From contig JAPUDW010000327.1 of NCBI GenBank assembly GCA_027492915.1, positions 1 to 64,000 on the forward strand: a DNA stretch of 64,000 nucleotides, read 5' to 3'. The stretch is from Bacteroidota bacterium. GTDB taxonomy: Bacteria; Chloroflexota; Anaerolineae; Aggregatilineales; Phototrophicaceae. The first letter of the stretch is position 1. Each line of letters opens with the position of its first letter. Below, piece after piece: positions 17,666 to 26,009 of this stretch. The notes below the pieces were generated by a model, which was not told where the DNA came from, ran no database searches, and saw only the letters and a list, made by a program, of their open reading frames with translations. The position numbers were made by a program, and so were the translations under genes.

Positions 17666-18307
17666 ATGGCAACTAAGATTATTTTGGCGGATGACAGTGA
17701 TTTGATGATGGTTGGAACGGAAGCCATCATTGAATCCAAACTCGAATATCGCGTGGTTGGCAAAGCGCATACGCTAAACGAAGTTCTCCAGTCTATTGAG
17801 CAGCAAAGCCCAGAAATTGCGATTTTGAGCGAGTGTCTTTATGATACGGATATTCTGAGCGCTGTAGATGCCGTGCGACATCTTTCCCCAAAGACATTCA
17901 TTATTGTTGTCGGCATGATGACTGACGGTACTCTGATCCATAATTTGTACATGCACGGTATAAAAGGTTACCTGTATCGCGGCGACCCCCTACAAGAGTG
18001 CTTACTACCGGCTATTCGCACCGTCCTCCAAGACCGTCCTTATCTTTCACCGACTGCCAATGCTGAGTACCTGATTACGCTGCAATCAGGGCATCCTGTG
18101 CCGCAATTGAATGCCGAAGCACGGGCGGTCCTGAATTATTTGGCGCAAGGGGTTTCTATCAACCAGATCGCCTACCAAATGGGCACATCGCCACGACGGA
18201 TCTATGCGATACGTGACCGTTTACGTCGCCGCTTCGGAGTCGAAACCAATGAGCATCTCATCAGTAGGGCGGTGGCAGACGGCTTCACTGTTATAAGCAC
18301 GTTGTAA
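17666..18307 (+). CDS. NarL/LuxR-type response regulator with a degenerate receiver
   Basis: Two-domain regulator of 213 residues. The receiver opens with IILADDSDLMMVG, keeping the acidic pair. At the expected phospho-acceptor position it reads IAILSECLYD, with Ser55 in place of Asp. The conserved Lys near GYLYRGD is Arg. A LuxR-type helix-turn-helix follows (LAQGVSINQIAYQMGTSPRRIY). Such pseudo-receivers usually act without phosphorylation. ATG 17666 has AGGAGG seven bases upstream. It precedes the secretion operon by about 100 bp and may control it; that is inference. Confidence 0.85.
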   Translation: MATKIILADDSDLMMVGTEAIIESKLEYRVVGKAHTLNEVLQSIEQQSPEIAILSECLYDTDILSAVDAVRHLSPKTFIIVVGMMTDGTLIHNLYMHGIKGYLYRGDPLQECLLPAIRTVLQDRPYLSPTANAEYLITLQSGHPVPQLNAEARAVLNYLAQGVSINQIAYQMGTSPRRIYAIRDRLRRRFGVETNEHLISRAVADGFTVISTL

Positions 18308-18415
18308 GTTTCCTCATCGTGGATGAAATTTTCCTTCCCATAACTTGTAAAATTTCAGCTATTGGTCGTGCCACTCTTGCTACTCTGAGATGGAGGAGCA
18401 GATGAGGAGGTCACG

Positions 18416-19642
18416 ATGCGACGACGGATACTGTGGATCTTACTAATGTCTTGTGTGGTGGTGTGGGGCATCGCGGCCTTTCTCTCTGTGCCGTTACTGA
18501 GCGACCTGTCGGCAGATGACTTGCCGACTTTGATGGTATTACCATCGCTCACACCTTCGGCACGTCCTACGACAACGCCTTTGCCCACGATTACATCCAC
18601 ACCGACACAAACTTTTACGGCCACCAGTACGGCAACCGTGACACCGAGTGCGAGTCCTACTGCAACCGCAACGTTAGCGACGCGGGTATTATCGTTGAGC
18701 GCTGTTATGCCGGGAGTTTACCTTTCTCCGTCCCTCACACCTTTTCCATCAGGGACGATCTTGCTGTCTGCGCCACCTGACCCGGTTGAACCACTGCCAG
18801 ATGCCACTTTACTTCCCCCACCGTATCCCGGCTGGTACAGCTTTGAGAGCGACAATCCCAATGTTATTTATTCTTCTCCTTGGGAATCGCGTTTGGTGCA
18901 TGAAGCCAGTCGCGGTGAATATCACCGTTCCGAGGACATCCGCAGCACGATAGCCTTCGTCTTTGAAGGTGAGGGGCTGCGGGTGCGTTATGTGGCAGCT
19001 CGCAACATGGGCCTGTTTGACTTAATCGTCGATGGGAAGCTCCTCGATACTATTGATGCCTATTCACCTGAATTGTCTTTCCTTGGTACTCATGTGTACT
19101 TCGTTGGACGAGGGACACACCAACTTCTGATTGGCAATAGCGGTCGCAAGAATAATGCCAGCGAAGGCAACACAGTCGGGCTGGATGCTATTCAGGTCTT
19201 TCATGGCAGCAGTAATACCTTAATCTTCCCGCCGCCAAAAATGACTCAAACTGTAACACCCGCCCCAATTCCGGTGAAACACATTGAACTCATTAGTGCG
19301 CCACCCACGCTTCAACCGACAAACTTACCGATTACACCTAGCCCAACCCATGTAACCGTCCTCATTGCCTACGATGAAAATCGCAATCGGGCAGTCGATC
19401 CGGCTGAAGGGGTGGAAGGCATTCCGGTGCGGATTGTCACAGTGGGGACCAACCGGGTGATTGCACAGGGATTCACCGACAGCAGCGGCTTCGCCCAAAT
19501 TGAGTTACTGCTCGATACCGACGTACGGGTGGTCGTGCCTTATTTTGGGCGTGTTTGGAATCTCCCGCGCAGTCGCAGTGGCGACATAGCGCCTTTCACC
19601 CTGCTGCTGACACCAGGCAATCAACCGAGCTTAATCCCCTAA
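18416..19642 (+). CDS. Secreted or membrane-anchored protein with Thr/Pro linker and SdrD-like C-terminal domain
   Basis: 408 residues. An N-terminal hydrophobic anchor (WILLMSCVVVWGIAAFLSV) is followed by a long Thr/Pro/Ser-rich linker. A beta-rich domain of about 130 residues begins at YPGWYSFESDN and includes LRVRYVAARNMGLFDLIVDG, which resembles carbohydrate-binding-like surface domains. After a second Pro/Thr linker, the C-terminal VLIAYDENRNRAVDPAEGVE block resembles the SdrD B-like fold with its acidic Ca-binding loop. A strong GAGGAGG site lies before ATG 18416. It is the first gene of the outer secretion operon, so it may be a surface-exposed part of the transfer machine. The family is not recognised. 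Confidence 0.7.
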   Translation: MRRRILWILLMSCVVVWGIAAFLSVPLLSDLSADDLPTLMVLPSLTPSARPTTTPLPTITSTPTQTFTATSTATVTPSASPTATATLATRVLSLSAVMPGVYLSPSLTPFPSGTILLSAPPDPVEPLPDATLLPPPYPGWYSFESDNPNVIYSSPWESRLVHEASRGEYHRSEDIRSTIAFVFEGEGLRVRYVAARNMGLFDLIVDGKLLDTIDAYSPELSFLGTHVYFVGRGTHQLLIGNSGRKNNASEGNTVGLDAIQVFHGSSNTLIFPPPKMTQTVTPAPIPVKHIELISAPPTLQPTNLPITPSPTHVTVLIAYDENRNRAVDPAEGVEGIPVRIVTVGTNRVIAQGFTDSSGFAQIELLLDTDVRVVVPYFGRVWNLPRSRSGDIAPFTLLLTPGNQPSLIP

Positions 19643-19656
19643 AGGTGATTTTTATC

Positions 19657-20292
19657 ATGCACCATCATTCAAACTGTTTGAAGCGGCCTATTTGTCTTTT
19701 GATCGTGCCTATTCTGTTGATCGTGTCGGAGTTGGCTTGTACTGGTACGCTGGCGGAAATGCAGGTCAGAGGGCAGCCCATTTTTCAGTGTCCGACGGCT
19801 ATTCCCGTCATCCAACCGACTACACCACCCGGTTTTCCAACAGCCATCCCACAGCCGACATTAACACCAGTCGTCATTCGTCCACCGCAGCCTTTTTATT
19901 TGGATGATCGTGTCGAAGCGGGTGGCATTCAGTTTCGCCTGTCGAATGTGGCCGTTCTTTCAGGCACACAGCCCATTGCCGTATGGCAGTTCGACGTGTC
20001 GAACCGGCGCTCAACGCCTTATGAATTCTTTCCTGCCGGACAGATGGTTGTCAGTCAGTTGGCGGACGGACAAATCGGGCAGTGGGGCGCATCCGAAGCG
20101 GCTGCGCGTGAGGCCGGTATAGCCTTTCGTTATGAGAGCTACGACCTCAATCCGGATGAGACCCAAACGGTGCAGATGGCGGCTTATCTACCCTCAAGTA
20201 ACCCGGCTCAGTTTGTTTATCACCTTGATCCAAGGGACTCAGCTATGACCCGTGTTATTACGTGGGTGAACCAGCCTAATCCTTATTGTTAG
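19657..20292 (+). CDS. Putative lipoprotein of the secretion operon
   Basis: About 211 residues. The N terminus has basic residues, a hydrophobic stretch (ICLLIVPILLIVSELAC) and a Cys that suits signal peptidase II cleavage. A Pro/Thr linker leads to a single beta-rich domain (FYLDDRVEAGGIQFRLSNVA, then IAVWQFDVSNRRSTPYEFFP), similar in style to DUF4352-like extracellular domains. ATG 19657 is chosen because AAAGGTGA lies 8 bases upstream and the lipobox is then well placed. It lies 14 bp after the previous gene and 8 bp before the VirB6-like gene. It could play the part of VirB7; no sequence evidence shows that directly. Confidence 0.65.
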   Translation: MHHHSNCLKRPICLLIVPILLIVSELACTGTLAEMQVRGQPIFQCPTAIPVIQPTTPPGFPTAIPQPTLTPVVIRPPQPFYLDDRVEAGGIQFRLSNVAVLSGTQPIAVWQFDVSNRRSTPYEFFPAGQMVVSQLADGQIGQWGASEAAAREAGIAFRYESYDLNPDETQTVQMAAYLPSSNPAQFVYHLDPRDSAMTRVITWVNQPNPYC

Positions 20293-20300
20293 GAGCGATC

Positions 20301-22712
20301 ATGCCCTTTATTGACGACATCCTGCGCGGGATGCAAATTCAGATTGATGCTTTCTACTACAACCTCTTGTTTTCGCTGGCTTCAATTCACTGGAGTATCC
20401 TGCGTGCCTTCATCATGATGGGGTATGCCATCGAACTCTTCAATCGCTGGCTAGCGGAAAAAGCCTTTGTCCCCCTCATTCAGCAAACCAACGCCAGTTT
20501 AAGTTTGGTCGTCAATGTGGCATTGATCGTCGCTCTGTTTGTACTGGGCATTACCTACTTACTGTCGGTCTTTGTTCGTTTGAATGTGGTCGAACCCCGC
20601 AGCGCTTTACTCTGGTATCTGGCAGGTGCCTTGTTTTTTAGTATTGGCCCATCTCTGTTTCAGGGGATGAACGACATTCGCCAGGGCATCGGCCAAGCCT
20701 TTTATCTGAGTGCGCTTAATGGCTTGCAAGCCAATGCCGGCGGCGCGTTCAATTCGCTGAGCAGCGTCGAAACCGATGAGCTGGGATTGCTGCCACTGTG
20801 CGACAACTTAGGAACGTATCTGCCCGGTGTGACCACACCGCAGAGCATTGATGGGTTGGATGTGGCATTATCCTATTTGCGGGCGGATGGCATCGACATC
20901 ATGGGCTATCATCCGCCGTTTCGCGATTTCGCCTGTCGCCCGCATCCCCCTGACCCGGCTACAGGACGCTACACGGCTCGTGCGCTCCCTAACGAATGGG
21001 ATTGGCTTGGTTCGTTTTTCGACAACACTCAGAGCGGTCAGCTGTATGAACTACTGACGGATGAAGAACGCCAACACAGCCTTGAAATGGCTTCTAAAGC
21101 CCAAGGACGTTTGCTGACCTCGTGGCCGCTGGTGCTGTTCGGCTTGTGTGAGCAGTTGGTGTATCTGCTGCTGACAATCGCTCAGGGGCTAACCTTCATT
21201 TCCTTTAGCTGCGCCATCCTGTTTGCTTTCTTTAAACGGACGGAGATTATCGCCCGCTCCATTTTAGAGCTGTGGGTGGAACTCATCATCCAAACCCTCA
21301 TCATTGCCCTGATCCAATCGCTAGTAGTAGCCTTCTTTCTGGTGGGTACCGCCAGCGGCAATGGCTTAGTCGTACTGGGCATTGGTTTGATTTGTCTGGT
21401 ATTCATGTTGATTGTTTTGTGGTCAGGTATTAAAGCCGTTTGGAACAGTTTCAACCGATTGTTCCGCGCCTTTGGTCAAGCCAGTGGTGGTGTATTCATC
21501 ACACCGGGCGCAGCAGCGGCACTGACAGCGGGAGCCGGTGCGGCTGTCGTCGGTGGCACACTGGCAGTAGGCTCAAACGCTTTGTCAGGAATGAATGCTT
21601 TGGTTCAAGGAGCGACCCCGGCTCAAGCGGCTGGTTTGGCATTGGGCGGTGTACAGCAGCTCACTAGTGCTGCCCGAACCTTGGCTTATCTACCGGGTGT
21701 CCGCAATACGCCACTGGGTGAAGCCGCCGAGCAATTCACTGAGGGTGCGACTACCCGGCGCGTGGCCGGACCACTCTTCGGAACAGCTTTACTGACGGAT
21801 CGCGATCCCACTGCGGCTAACTATGATGACCAGGGGCGTGTGATCAGTCGTCCGATGCTCATTCCAGCAGTCGGCGAGACACTTGAAAGTTGGACGGTTC
21901 CGATTGGCAGTCAACGGAAGCGCGACACCACCGATATGCACGCCGTTGACGACTGGTATGAAGATGAAGCCGGACAATTCGTTCCTATATATCCTCAGCG
22001 GATGGGAACCTTTACGGCGGTTGCTTTGCCTGAAAATCAGGCTGAATACCAGCGCACTGATTATGCTGCGGAGATGAACGAGGAAGAATTGGAGCAAGAT
22101 ATATCCGACACGATGAGTAGCAGTGGTTCGGTGCCTCATTCCCGACTAGATGAGGCTGCCATCCGGCTCGAACAGGCGGCTGACGCACTGGGCAACAGTG
22201 CCCGTTCCCAATTGCTTACAGGGCAGTTGAAAGTGAGTGGTAGTGAGAATGTCGCCGGGGTTTTGGGTGATGTCATTCGTCAGACCCAGACTGAACGCGG
22301 CAATACTGGGCAACCGCTTACCGGTGGCATGGATCATCTGGCCGTTGCCAGTGCAATGGCTCAAGCGATGGGACTGAACCCGCTTCAAGGGCAAACACCC
22401 ATCAGCGAGAACCTGAGCCGCTTCGGTTTATTTACCGACCAAGCCTTGAGGCTGGGGTTATCTGGCGAGCAGACGGAGAAGGTCATCCGCGAAGTGAAGA
22501 CTTCACCCGATGGGACGCTACAACCGGATACCCGTGAAGCGTTAGTGGGTCAGGTCAAGCAAGAACGTAATTTGTCATGGGACGATGCCCGCGGCCAAGT
22601 CGACACTCTGGAAAATCGGGCGCGGCTGCTGCCGGAACAAATTGTGGCAGTGGGTCAAATGTCCATACCGGTTGACGTGAACGTACAAGTCAAACCGGAG
22701 GTGACGGTATGA
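20301..22712 (+). CDS. Polytopic membrane protein, VirB6/TrbL-like
   Basis: About 803 residues. The N-terminal 420 residues contain several long hydrophobic segments, among them LSLVVNVALIVALFVLGITY, LVYLLLTIAQGLTFISFSCA, LIIQTLIIALIQSLVVAFFL and LVVLGIGLICLVFMLIVLWS. A Gly/Ala-rich segment follows, then a hydrophilic, charged tail of about 350 residues. This layout (polytopic core and soluble C-terminal extension) and its place before virB2/3/4-like genes fit the inner-membrane channel protein VirB6/TrbL. No short motif proves the family. TAGGAG lies before ATG 20301, and the stop overlaps the next start (ATGA). Confidence 0.65.
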   Translation: MPFIDDILRGMQIQIDAFYYNLLFSLASIHWSILRAFIMMGYAIELFNRWLAEKAFVPLIQQTNASLSLVVNVALIVALFVLGITYLLSVFVRLNVVEPRSALLWYLAGALFFSIGPSLFQGMNDIRQGIGQAFYLSALNGLQANAGGAFNSLSSVETDELGLLPLCDNLGTYLPGVTTPQSIDGLDVALSYLRADGIDIMGYHPPFRDFACRPHPPDPATGRYTARALPNEWDWLGSFFDNTQSGQLYELLTDEERQHSLEMASKAQGRLLTSWPLVLFGLCEQLVYLLLTIAQGLTFISFSCAILFAFFKRTEIIARSILELWVELIIQTLIIALIQSLVVAFFLVGTASGNGLVVLGIGLICLVFMLIVLWSGIKAVWNSFNRLFRAFGQASGGVFITPGAAAALTAGAGAAVVGGTLAVGSNALSGMNALVQGATPAQAAGLALGGVQQLTSAARTLAYLPGVRNTPLGEAAEQFTEGATTRRVAGPLFGTALLTDRDPTAANYDDQGRVISRPMLIPAVGETLESWTVPIGSQRKRDTTDMHAVDDWYEDEAGQFVPIYPQRMGTFTAVALPENQAEYQRTDYAAEMNEEELEQDISDTMSSSGSVPHSRLDEAAIRLEQAADALGNSARSQLLTGQLKVSGSENVAGVLGDVIRQTQTERGNTGQPLTGGMDHLAVASAMAQAMGLNPLQGQTPISENLSRFGLFTDQALRLGLSGEQTEKVIREVKTSPDGTLQPDTREALVGQVKQERNLSWDDARGQVDTLENRARLLPEQIVAVGQMSIPVDVNVQVKPEVTV

Positions 22713-24049
22713 GCGACAACCTGACCTTCCACACGGTTGACGAACTGCGCGGCTTGCCCAGTGAAGCCTTGACTGCACTCTGGGAACTCGTGCCAACGGA
22801 TCGCCAGAAGTCTTATAAAGCGGCTTATGATGGCGAAGTCCGCGCGGCAGGTGCGGCGGGTTCCGACATCCTTGAACGGCAGTTGGCTGGCGAACTACTG
22901 CGACGCTATCTGGAAACGGCACTTGTTCCGGTGGGTTCCCGCTGGGCACGGACACCAACCCGTGTGCAGACCGCTGCAAAACAGGATGATGGCCTTGAAA
23001 TAAGCGGTGCTGATAGCAAGCAGCATCCGCCTTCGTTTAAGCTGATGGCTATCGGTGGAGTGGTTGCGCTGATTTTTGTGGGGCTGATTGCCATCCGACT
23101 CTTGGGCAGTCGATCCCCTTCTGTAGGGGCTCATACCGCTACACCTTCGCTTACACCAACGCTCCGCATTAGTCCAACACCCACGCCGTTGGCACTGGAA
23201 GAACAGGACGCCATCGTTCAATCCGGCGATGCGGATCGGGCAGCCGCTTATCCCGTCAGCTTGCAAATTAGCACAGCAGCTAATGACGCGCCACGTGTAT
23301 GGGTAGTACAGCGACGCACTATTCGCGCGGCTGAGTGGAAATTCGACGACAACCCCGACACTGCTTCCTTCTTGAGTGGCATGTCGGTGCGTCCCGTTAT
23401 CGGTATTCCTTATGCACCGGAAAATGCTATCCTCTTTCGCCATCTTCAAGCGGGATCAATTTTTAGTGTTACCCTCAATACCGGCGCGATTTTGACCTAC
23501 GAGTTTGCGACCAAACGTAGTGTGAACCGCAGCGAGATCGATATTTTTCGCCAGATTAGCCCGGGCTTGGTGCTGCTTTTGATTGGTGAAACCGACCGCG
23601 ATGGACTGCCCACGGGAACGCGGACATTAGTGACTGGTAGCTATTCGCCCGATCAAGAACTGACCCGAACAGGTGAGTTGATTGGGGCGGGTTTGCTGCC
23701 ACCAGTTGAACCGACACTCGTGTTGACGCCAAGTGCACTGCCAGCACGTTTTGCTGGAGTCGATGTGCAGATTATCGCGGTGACGCAAACGGAGGGACAA
23801 ATAACCACACGCCTGCGTTTATACAACGGTGGAACCAGCACATTAAATCTCATGCCGGATGACATCTGGCTGGCGTTGGGCTATGCGCCACAACCACCTG
23901 GACCGCGCATCCCCGCTGAAAGTATCTCGGCCTTTGACCTGCTGCCCGGACAAGCGACAGATCTCACACTTATTTGGCCTTGGACAGGTGAACCCTACGC
24001 GAGTTTAGGAATCGGCGGGTATCGTTTTGCACTACAATTCACACAATGA
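22709..24049 (+). CDS. Bitopic membrane protein of the secretion operon, extracellular beta-rich C-terminal part
   Basis: 446 residues. A cytoplasmic N-terminal region of about 110 residues includes a helical DRQKSYKAAYDGEVRAAGAA stretch. One membrane span (LMAIGGVVALIFVGLIAIRL) follows, then a Thr/Pro linker (TPSLTPTLRISPTPTPL) and two beta-rich extracellular regions. The first (VIGIPYAPENAIL through ALVLLLIGETDRDG-like residues) loosely resembles a sortase fold without the catalytic Cys, which I treat as a guess. The last 100 residues resemble DUF4352-like domains. The start overlaps the upstream stop. It may connect the membrane channel to the cell surface. Confidence 0.6.
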   Translation: MSDNLTFHTVDELRGLPSEALTALWELVPTDRQKSYKAAYDGEVRAAGAAGSDILERQLAGELLRRYLETALVPVGSRWARTPTRVQTAAKQDDGLEISGADSKQHPPSFKLMAIGGVVALIFVGLIAIRLLGSRSPSVGAHTATPSLTPTLRISPTPTPLALEEQDAIVQSGDADRAAAYPVSLQISTAANDAPRVWVVQRRTIRAAEWKFDDNPDTASFLSGMSVRPVIGIPYAPENAILFRHLQAGSIFSVTLNTGAILTYEFATKRSVNRSEIDIFRQISPGLVLLLIGETDRDGLPTGTRTLVTGSYSPDQELTRTGELIGAGLLPPVEPTLVLTPSALPARFAGVDVQIIAVTQTEGQITTRLRLYNGGTSTLNLMPDDIWLALGYAPQPPGPRIPAESISAFDLLPGQATDLTLIWPWTGEPYASLGIGGYRFALQFTQ

Positions 24050-24100
24050 AAATTCAACAATCCATAACGAGAGAATGTTGCATGATTTAACACCAGATAC

Positions 24101-24559
24101 TTAGACTTGTGATTGAATATCTTGTATAAACCGGCTAATGTTGCCGAGGCAGCAACTCCCCTGTGGATTACGCCAGTCGCAGGCACACTGCTCCATGCGG
24201 ATTCCTTCATTAATGTCTTCAAGGACTGTACTTTCATCCGATTGGGCAACTTTCTGACGAATCTCGCCTAATGTGTGTTGAAAGCAGTAACAAATCAAGA
24301 CATCATTCGATTCCGGCTCTTTCTGATAGACACGTTCACGAATATCAGCTGTGCTGAATAATTGCTTACTATCTTCAGTGAAATAAACCACTGGACAATC
24401 TCTGGTCGAACAAAAACGATAGGTTACATTGCGCACCAGACGTAAGCTCAGCGATAGCATGGACTTCACAGTTGCTCCATCTACTATCTTTCCTTTGACA
24501 CCGCAGTTCGGACAGATTTTTTGCTGAGTCGATAGGTTTGTTTTGATTTCATCACTCAT
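24101..24559 (-). CDS. CopZ-type iron-sulfur/zinc protein next to a MerR regulator
   Basis: About 152 residues, soluble. The N-terminal half has a zinc-ribbon-like CPNCG, then YRFCSTRDCPVVYF. The C-terminal half has ICYCFQHTLGEIR, followed by CACDWRNPQGSCCLGNI, a cysteine pattern like BFD-type [2Fe-2S] domains. This architecture is known from the large CopZ-like proteins next to copper or mercury regulators; the metal handled here cannot be told. ATG 24559 is preferred over 24568 because GAGG lies 9 bases upstream. It overlaps the merR-type gene stop by 8 bp, so the two are one transcript, opposite to the surrounding secretion genes. Confidence 0.78.
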   Translation of the reverse strand: MSDEIKTNLSTQQKICPNCGVKGKIVDGATVKSMLSLSLRLVRNVTYRFCSTRDCPVVYFTEDSKQLFSTADIRERVYQKEPESNDVLICYCFQHTLGEIRQKVAQSDESTVLEDINEGIRMEQCACDWRNPQGSCCLGNISRFIQDIQSQV

Positions 24560-24980
24560 TGTTTCCATCCTCTTTTGGTAAACCTATCTTTATTAGATGA
24601 CAAACGCAGCGTTTCATCTCAATATCTTCAGGCATGGTCAAACCGACGCGATACAGTGTTGCTAACTCCTTGCGCAAACGTTGTAAATCGGTAATGCGTT
24701 GTTCAATCTCTGTGATTTTGTGCCCGATCACATCCATGACATATTGACAGGGAGGCTCATTCTGATCTCGAAATGCCAGAATCTCGGCAATATCTTCTAG
24801 AGTAAAATCTAACCTTCGCGCTCGACTGACAAAGCGGAGACGCTCAGCATCTTGGTCGTCATACATCCGATAGCCATTGTTCGCTCGTTTGGGTTGCGGA
24901 AGCAGGCTTATTCCCTCGTAGTAACGGATTGTCTGAGTTGACACCCCTGTTTGTTGGCTGAGTTCACTAATTGAAAACAT
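24552..24980 (-). CDS. MerR-family metal-responsive transcriptional regulator
   Basis: 142 residues. The winged-helix N terminus is ISELSQQTGVSTQTIRYYEG, followed by GYRMYDDQDAERLRFVSRAR. A dimerisation helix follows. Cysteines lie at PPCQYVMDVI, at the start of the helix, and at CVCHLIK, near the end, the places used for metal binding in MerR/ZntR/CueR. ATG 24980 has GGAGG upstream. The promoter upstream has the 19-bp spacer typical for this family, so the gene probably controls itself and the CopZ-like gene. Confidence 0.88.
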   Translation of the reverse strand: MFSISELSQQTGVSTQTIRYYEGISLLPQPKRANNGYRMYDDQDAERLRFVSRARRLDFTLEDIAEILAFRDQNEPPCQYVMDVIGHKITEIEQRITDLQRLRKELATLYRVGLTMPEDIEMKRCVCHLIKIGLPKEDGNNE

Positions 24981-24999
24981 CAGTTGCCTCCATGTGTTT

Positions 25000-25030
25000 A
25001 TGCTAAAGCTTATAGTCACTATAAGGTCAA
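25000..25030 (-). promoter_or_regulatory. MerR-type promoter/operator with 19-bp spacer
   Basis: On the minus strand TTGACC (25030-25025) and TAGCAT (25005-25000) are separated by 19 bp, longer than the usual 17. In the spacer sits a perfect dyad CTTATAGT-G-ACTATAAG (25025-25009). Long spacer plus centred dyad is the hallmark of MerR-controlled promoters. Confidence 0.8.
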
Positions 25031-25287
25031 GTCCTCAAAATCCGAATTCTTAACAAGGGCAGTGACGACTACTTCCTCACTTTTCTTGTTCACCTCGTAA
25101 TTTTCATGCACCACGAGTGAAATTTTCGCAGGGTCGCTCAACCCTCTTTTGCTACGCTGAATCTTGAGTCAGGTGGGTATTCGTTTCTCGTGCCAGATGA
25201 CCTCAAAGTATCAATCGTCACTTGCGTCATGGCGCACAGCATTCCACCTGACTCGCCATCATCAATTCAGTCAGAGGAGTTTAGCTG
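25031..25287. other. Leader region of the second half of the secretion operon
   Basis: No gene was seen. It holds a possible extended -10 (TTGCTACGCTGA, 25149-25160), similar to one before 18416 (TTGCTACTCTGA, 18377-18388), and GAAATTTTC upstream of it in both places. This suggests that transcription restarts after the inserted MerR cassette. Confidence 0.35.
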
Positions 25288-25527
25288 ATGACTATTGCCG
25301 AGTTTATTCAACAGTTGTTCGGGGATGTCCAGGGGATTGTTCAGGTTATTGCGCCGATTGCCGCCGTCATCGGTTTTGTCGGGTTGGGCATCATGTATAT
25401 GGGATCCTCGTGGCCGCTGCTGGGGGATTGGAAGAAGGACAATCCAAAAGCGGCCAGTCAGGTGGTCATCGGACTGCTATTCGTGATCTTCGCCGCCAGT
25501 GTCACCACGCTCATCGCCTTTACCTAG
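25288..25527 (+). CDS. Small two-span membrane protein, VirB2/TrbC-like pilin candidate
   Basis: 79 residues with two hydrophobic segments (VIAPIAAVIGFVGLGIMYMG and VVIGLLFVIFAASVTTLIAF) joined by a short charged loop (DWKKDNPKAASQ). This size and topology match mature VirB2/TrbC pilin subunits. It stands directly before a VirB3/PrgI-like gene and virB4, the standard order. No cleavable signal peptide is obvious. GAGGAG lies 8 bases before ATG 25288. The assignment rests on topology and order. Confidence 0.65.
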   Translation: MTIAEFIQQLFGDVQGIVQVIAPIAAVIGFVGLGIMYMGSSWPLLGDWKKDNPKAASQVVIGLLFVIFAASVTTLIAFT

Positions 25528-25538
25528 GTGATTAACCC

Positions 25539-26009
25539 ATGTCAGCCGATTTCAAATCACATGTGCTGCTGCGGGACGAAAAAGGTTTTCTGGGCATCCC
25601 TTTTAAGCGACTGCTGCTGGCGGCCGTCGGTGGAGGTTTGGTCTACACCATCGTCCGCTTCGCCTCGGCTGGCGCTTCTATACCGGTTGGGGCAGTCTGC
25701 GGTATTACGCTGCTAGTCATGACCGGAATGCGCGGTGGTCTGCCCTTGTGGCAGCGGTTGCTGTATCAAGTGCGCGGGGTGCTGTTACTGGCTGCTGCTT
25801 ATGAACCCACAAGCAGCTTGGGCAAGCTGGCTACCGCATTGGAACTGCCGTCGGGCCTCGCCCAGTTGGATGGGACGGTGGTTTTTGCCTCGCTCCAGTC
25901 CGATGTCGGAATTGATTTGCGGGAGTGGACATTGTTCACGTCGCCAGTTGAGGCGGATCATGACGATGGCCTACGCTTTGTCAGCGATCCGCTGGAGGAA
26001 GTGTCATGA
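25539..26009 (+). CDS. VirB3/PrgI-like membrane protein
   Basis: 156 residues. It has a short soluble N terminus, then two hydrophobic segments (LLLAAVGGGLVYTIVRFA and IPVGAVCGITLLVMTGMRGG), then a basic segment (LWQRLLYQVRG) and a soluble acidic C-terminal part. The gene lies 11 bp after the pilin-like gene, and its stop overlaps the virB4 start (ATGA). In single-membrane conjugation systems a PrgI/VirB3-type protein of this shape precedes virB4 and anchors it to the membrane. The family is inferred from topology and order. Confidence 0.6.
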   Translation: MSADFKSHVLLRDEKGFLGIPFKRLLLAAVGGGLVYTIVRFASAGASIPVGAVCGITLLVMTGMRGGLPLWQRLLYQVRGVLLLAAAYEPTSSLGKLATALELPSGLAQLDGTVVFASLQSDVGIDLREWTLFTSPVEADHDDGLRFVSDPLEEVS

